Positions 61,129 through 64,000 of a stretch of DNA of 64,000 bases are shown one piece after another. The notes under the pieces were generated by a model. That model was not told the origin of the DNA. It worked only from the letters and a program-made list of their open reading frames with translations, and made no database searches. The first letter of the stretch is position 1. The number at the start of each line of letters is the position of its first letter. The stretch is from Pseudoips prasinana (lineage: Eukaryota; Arthropoda; Insecta; Lepidoptera; Nolidae): contig OX621261.1 in NCBI GenBank assembly GCA_951640165.1, positions 1 through 64,000 of the forward strand. Direction: 5' to 3'. Both the position numbers and the translations under genes were made by a program.

Positions 61129-64000
61129 TTTTTTTTTTTTTTTTTTGTTTGCGCTGGGAAAAAATGCGTTACGCATACCCGCCCATTGGGGGATGGACGG
61201 GTTATGTGGGACTCTCCGGCTACTCCGGCATACCCACTAAAATAACCCAGCGGCACTCCCGCATCGTCTATTTGGAGGAGGACTGGGAAACCGGCACAGC
61301 CTTTACGTCCAGTCCCCCACCGACGACCGCCCGCCTTTACAGCGGGGCCCGCACGCCCCTCCCTAAGTGGAGGGGCCCGGGAACGACCGTGAGTGCTCGG
61401 CCGTTCCCGCCCGACGAGGGTGGTGATTAGTGCAATGCGAGCGAAGGCGCCCCCGCGCCTGTCGCCCGCTAATCACCACCAGAAGGAGGGAGGCGACGAT
61501 CGTACAACCGCCGTCTCCCACCCCTTCTTCGCCTGCGGAACGGCGGCGCGAGAGGATCATCCTCCCGCGCGCGCTCCGCCGCCTCCTTTTGCGACATGAC
61601 ATTCTCGCAAAAGGAGGCAACCGCTGCCCAAGCCTCCTCACTCCCCAGCATGGAGTTCACCACACTGGGAAGTGAGAGGTCTAGCCCGACTATATCAGTC
61701 AGGGCACGGCGCAGCTCAGCCCAGGCTGGGCACACCTCGAGGGTGTGCTGCGCCGTGTCCTCCGCGGCTCCACACTCGTGGCACGCCGGGGTTTCCTCCC
61801 TCCGAATCCGATGCAGGTGCGTTCCGAAACAGCCATGCCCGGATAACACCTGCACCAGACGGAACGAGAGGAAACCGTGGGGGCGCTCGAGCCAGTCCTG
61901 CAGGACTGGACCGAGCGCGTCCAGCGTCCGGCGCCCAAAGGTGGCAGAGGCGAGATCACGTGCCCAGTGGAGGACGATGGCATCCCTCGCCTCCCGCCGC
62001 ACGGCCTCCCGCTCCTCCGCGGCTGGGCGCTCACCCAACGCCCTACGCCGCGCCGTCCACTCGTAGACTCTGGCGAGCACCCATGCCTCCAATTCCCATG
62101 GAGGGGTGCCGGCCAGAGCGCACGCCGCCGCGAAACCCACCGAGCGGTACGCTCGCGCCACCCGCTGTGCAATGGCCCGTTGGGGCCTGCGGATGGCGGT
62201 TGCATTCTCCCTCCTGTGGAGGGAGTCCGCCCAGATGGGTGCCCCGTATAGGGCCATACTCTTTAAGATGCCGGCATAGAGGCGCCGGCATCGCTCCTTG
62301 GGCCCGCCCAGGTTTGGGAGGAGCCATGAGAGGGCGTCCGCGGCTTTCAGCAGGCGCGTCGACAGCCCGCTAAAGTGCGGGCCGAAGCGCCACCTGCTGT
62401 CCAGCACGAGGCCCAGATACTTCATCTGGGCCCCGACCCCTATCCGGACGCCCTCCACCACGATGTGGGCGTCAGGAGGGCAGCGCTGCCGAGGCCCGTG
62501 AAAGAACACGGCCTCGGTCTTGTTCAGCGCTACCCTCAAACCAAGCTGGCGGATCCTACCTGCCACTAAGGATCCGCCATCCGAGGCCAGACAGGCCGCC
62601 TCCCCAAAGTTCCTCCCCCGGGCAACGAGGAGAGTGTCATCCGCATAGCAGATGACACCCGTGCCCTGGAGGAGGGTGCCGCGCAGCAGCCAATCGAATC
62701 CGATGTTCCACAAGAGGGGCCCTAGCACCGAACCTTGTGGAACACCGGACTCCGCGCCGTAGCGCCTGATCCTGGCCGTCCTGTCCGCCAGGAGGACCTC
62801 CCGGTCCTCCAGGTAGTTGGCCAGGATCGCCCGCAGATATTGGGGCACTCCGTGATACCGGAGTGCCTCCAATATGGTCGAGTGGGGCACGGAGTTGAAC
62901 GCGTTGGCGATGTCGAACGACACCGCCAACACTCCGTCCCCAGCCTCGACCGCTTCCCGCACTTGGCCCCTGAGTAGGGCCAACGCATCGACCGTCGAAC
63001 GCCCTTGTCGGAACCCGAACTGGGCGTCCGACAGGTCTGGCCCTACCTCCCGCAACTGGCTATTTAGCCGGGTGGCGATGATCCCCTCGAACAATTTACC
63101 GACCTCATCGAGCAGAACGATGGGCCGGTATGCCGAGGGGGAGTCCACCGGGCGTCCCTCCTTCCGGAGCAGGCAAAGCTGCCCCTCCTTCCAGATCTTC
63201 GGGAACCTCCCAGCCGTCAGGCACGCGCTGAAGAGGTCCCGAAACCTCTGCTCCATGAAGGACGCCGCGATAGCCACCACCCGTGCGGGGACGCCATCTG
63301 GTCCAGGGGCCGTCTTCTTCGCGCGGAGGGACAGAACCCCCGCGCGAAATTCCTCCGCCGACACTGGAGGCACCTCCTCCTCCGGCGAAGCCACCACCCC
63401 CCCCAGCGGGGGGTTCATCGTTGGTGGGGTGAAGTCGGTCCTGCGCGGAAACAGTGACCGAACCACCCCATCCAGCAACGCCGGCTCTAGGGTCTCCGCT
63501 AATGGGGGACCGTAAGGGCGCAGCTGGCTCCGCGCCTGCTTATACGGCCTCCCAAACGGATCCCTGTCGAGGCCCTCCAGCATCTCGGCCTTTGCCGAGT
63601 CCTCGGCGGCGCACATTTCCGACTTGAGGACCGTCTTTGCCTCTAGGTAAGAGGCGTAGAGGCGGTCCTCTTCAGCCTGACATCGGCTGGTGCGCCGCCG
63701 ACTCCGCGTGTAGGCCCTCCTGGCCTCCACGCACGCGGCCCGGAGCCCCGCCAGCTCCACCGTCCACCAATAAACGGCGCGACGGGGAGGCGGACGGCGA
63801 GACCGAGGCATGCTGGAGTTGCACACCTCGGTCAGGGACCCCCGCAGCCGAACCGCTGCGGCGTCCACGTCCGTGCCCTCCACAGGGGGCGAGAGCCAGT
63901 CCTCGAGGAACGCTGTCTCCAGGGCTGCCTCCCGGTCCAGGCGGGTGAGAGCCCACCGCGGGAAGGGAGATTGGCCCGAGCGGGCCATCCCCCGCGGGCT
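61129..64000 (-). mobile_element. E11: SART-like element, cut by the window edge
   Basis: Poly(A) (T run 61129-61146), 322-nt 3' UTR and ORF2 still open at base 64000. Its 5' structure lies outside the window, so completeness is unknown. Confidence 0.95.
61469..64000 (-). CDS. E11 ORF2, partial (RT and C-terminal part)
   Basis: About 843 codons visible, running in frame past the right edge. The visible part starts in the post-endonuclease linker (MARSGQSPFPRWAL) and includes YWWTVELAGLR, SFDIANAFN, GVPQGSVLGPLLWN, CYADD and the CHEC...H...C finger. Sequence resembles E10 (AASFMEQRF shared) with private changes such as GTGVICYADD and CLASDGGS. The endonuclease lies beyond the window. Confidence 0.93.
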   Translation of the reverse strand, partial: SPRGMARSGQSPFPRWALTRLDREAALETAFLEDWLSPPVEGTDVDAAAVRLRGSLTEVCNSSMPRSRRPPPRRAVYWWTVELAGLRAACVEARRAYTRSRRRTSRCQAEEDRLYASYLEAKTVLKSEMCAAEDSAKAEMLEGLDRDPFGRPYKQARSQLRPYGPPLAETLEPALLDGVVRSLFPRRTDFTPPTMNPPLGGVVASPEEEVPPVSAEEFRAGVLSLRAKKTAPGPDGVPARVVAIAASFMEQRFRDLFSACLTAGRFPKIWKEGQLCLLRKEGRPVDSPSAYRPIVLLDEVGKLFEGIIATRLNSQLREVGPDLSDAQFGFRQGRSTVDALALLRGQVREAVEAGDGVLAVSFDIANAFNSVPHSTILEALRYHGVPQYLRAILANYLEDREVLLADRTARIRRYGAESGVPQGSVLGPLLWNIGFDWLLRGTLLQGTGVICYADDTLLVARGRNFGEAACLASDGGSLVAGRIRQLGLRVALNKTEAVFFHGPRQRCPPDAHIVVEGVRIGVGAQMKYLGLVLDSRWRFGPHFSGLSTRLLKAADALSWLLPNLGGPKERCRRLYAGILKSMALYGAPIWADSLHRRENATAIRRPQRAIAQRVARAYRSVGFAAACALAGTPPWELEAWVLARVYEWTARRRALGERPAAEEREAVRREARDAIVLHWARDLASATFGRRTLDALGPVLQDWLERPHGFLSFRLVQVLSGHGCFGTHLHRIRREETPACHECGAAEDTAQHTLEVCPAWAELRRALTDIVGLDLSLPSVVNSMLGSEEAWAAVASFCENVMSQKEAAERAREDDPLAPPFRRRRRGGRRRLYDRRLPPSGGD

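Overview
The window is an insect-type chromosome end. Bases 1-6113 are an almost unbroken (TAACC)n array, which is the C-rich strand of the arthropod telomere repeat TTAGG, so the chromosome terminus is on the left. The rest is telomeric and subtelomeric retrotransposon sequence plus one satellite. I see no ordinary host gene, tRNA or rRNA. (TTAGG)n together with R1-clade non-LTR retrotransposons sitting in it points to an insect; the order cannot be settled from this sequence.

From the telomere inward there are eleven retrotransposon copies, here called E1 to E11. All are on the minus strand, with the poly(A) tail (poly-T on the + strand) facing the terminus, and most are separated by only 9-58 bp of (TAACC)n. 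E1 (6114-10347) is a distinct, 5'-truncated R1-clade family. E2 to E11 belong to one SART-like family. E3, E5, E6, E9 and E10 are full length (about 5.75-5.84 kb) with intact ORF1 and ORF2. E2, E4 and E8 are 5'-truncated, E7 is only a 5' fragment, and E11 runs off the right edge. ORF1 is a Gag-like protein with coiled coils, an 8-residue GPSQGQPK repeat and three zinc knuckles. ORF2 carries an APE-type endonuclease, a reverse transcriptase and a C-terminal CCHC finger. The two ORFs overlap as TAATG, the stop-start arrangement known from silkworm SART1.

Between E6 and E7 lies a 12.6-kb array (32868-45515) of a 911-bp satellite, with 11.4 nearly identical units in one direction followed by about 2.5 in the opposite direction. 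The array joins a short telomeric tract on its left. On its right it cuts into ORF1 of E7, which has lost its 3' half. The simplest history is that an older telomere (E7 inward) broke, gained satellite, was capped again with TTAGG and was then colonised by E6 to E1. An assembly join at these points is the main alternative.

Functionally the elements act as a telomere-homing set. ORF2 endonuclease nicks TTAGG repeats, and the conserved 3' UTR and poly(A) prime target-primed reverse transcription. The 5' junctions are phase-exact at ...AGGTT|GGGG. One insertion (E9) landed at a non-repetitive junction and so shows a 14-bp target-site duplication that is normally hidden inside the telomere repeats.
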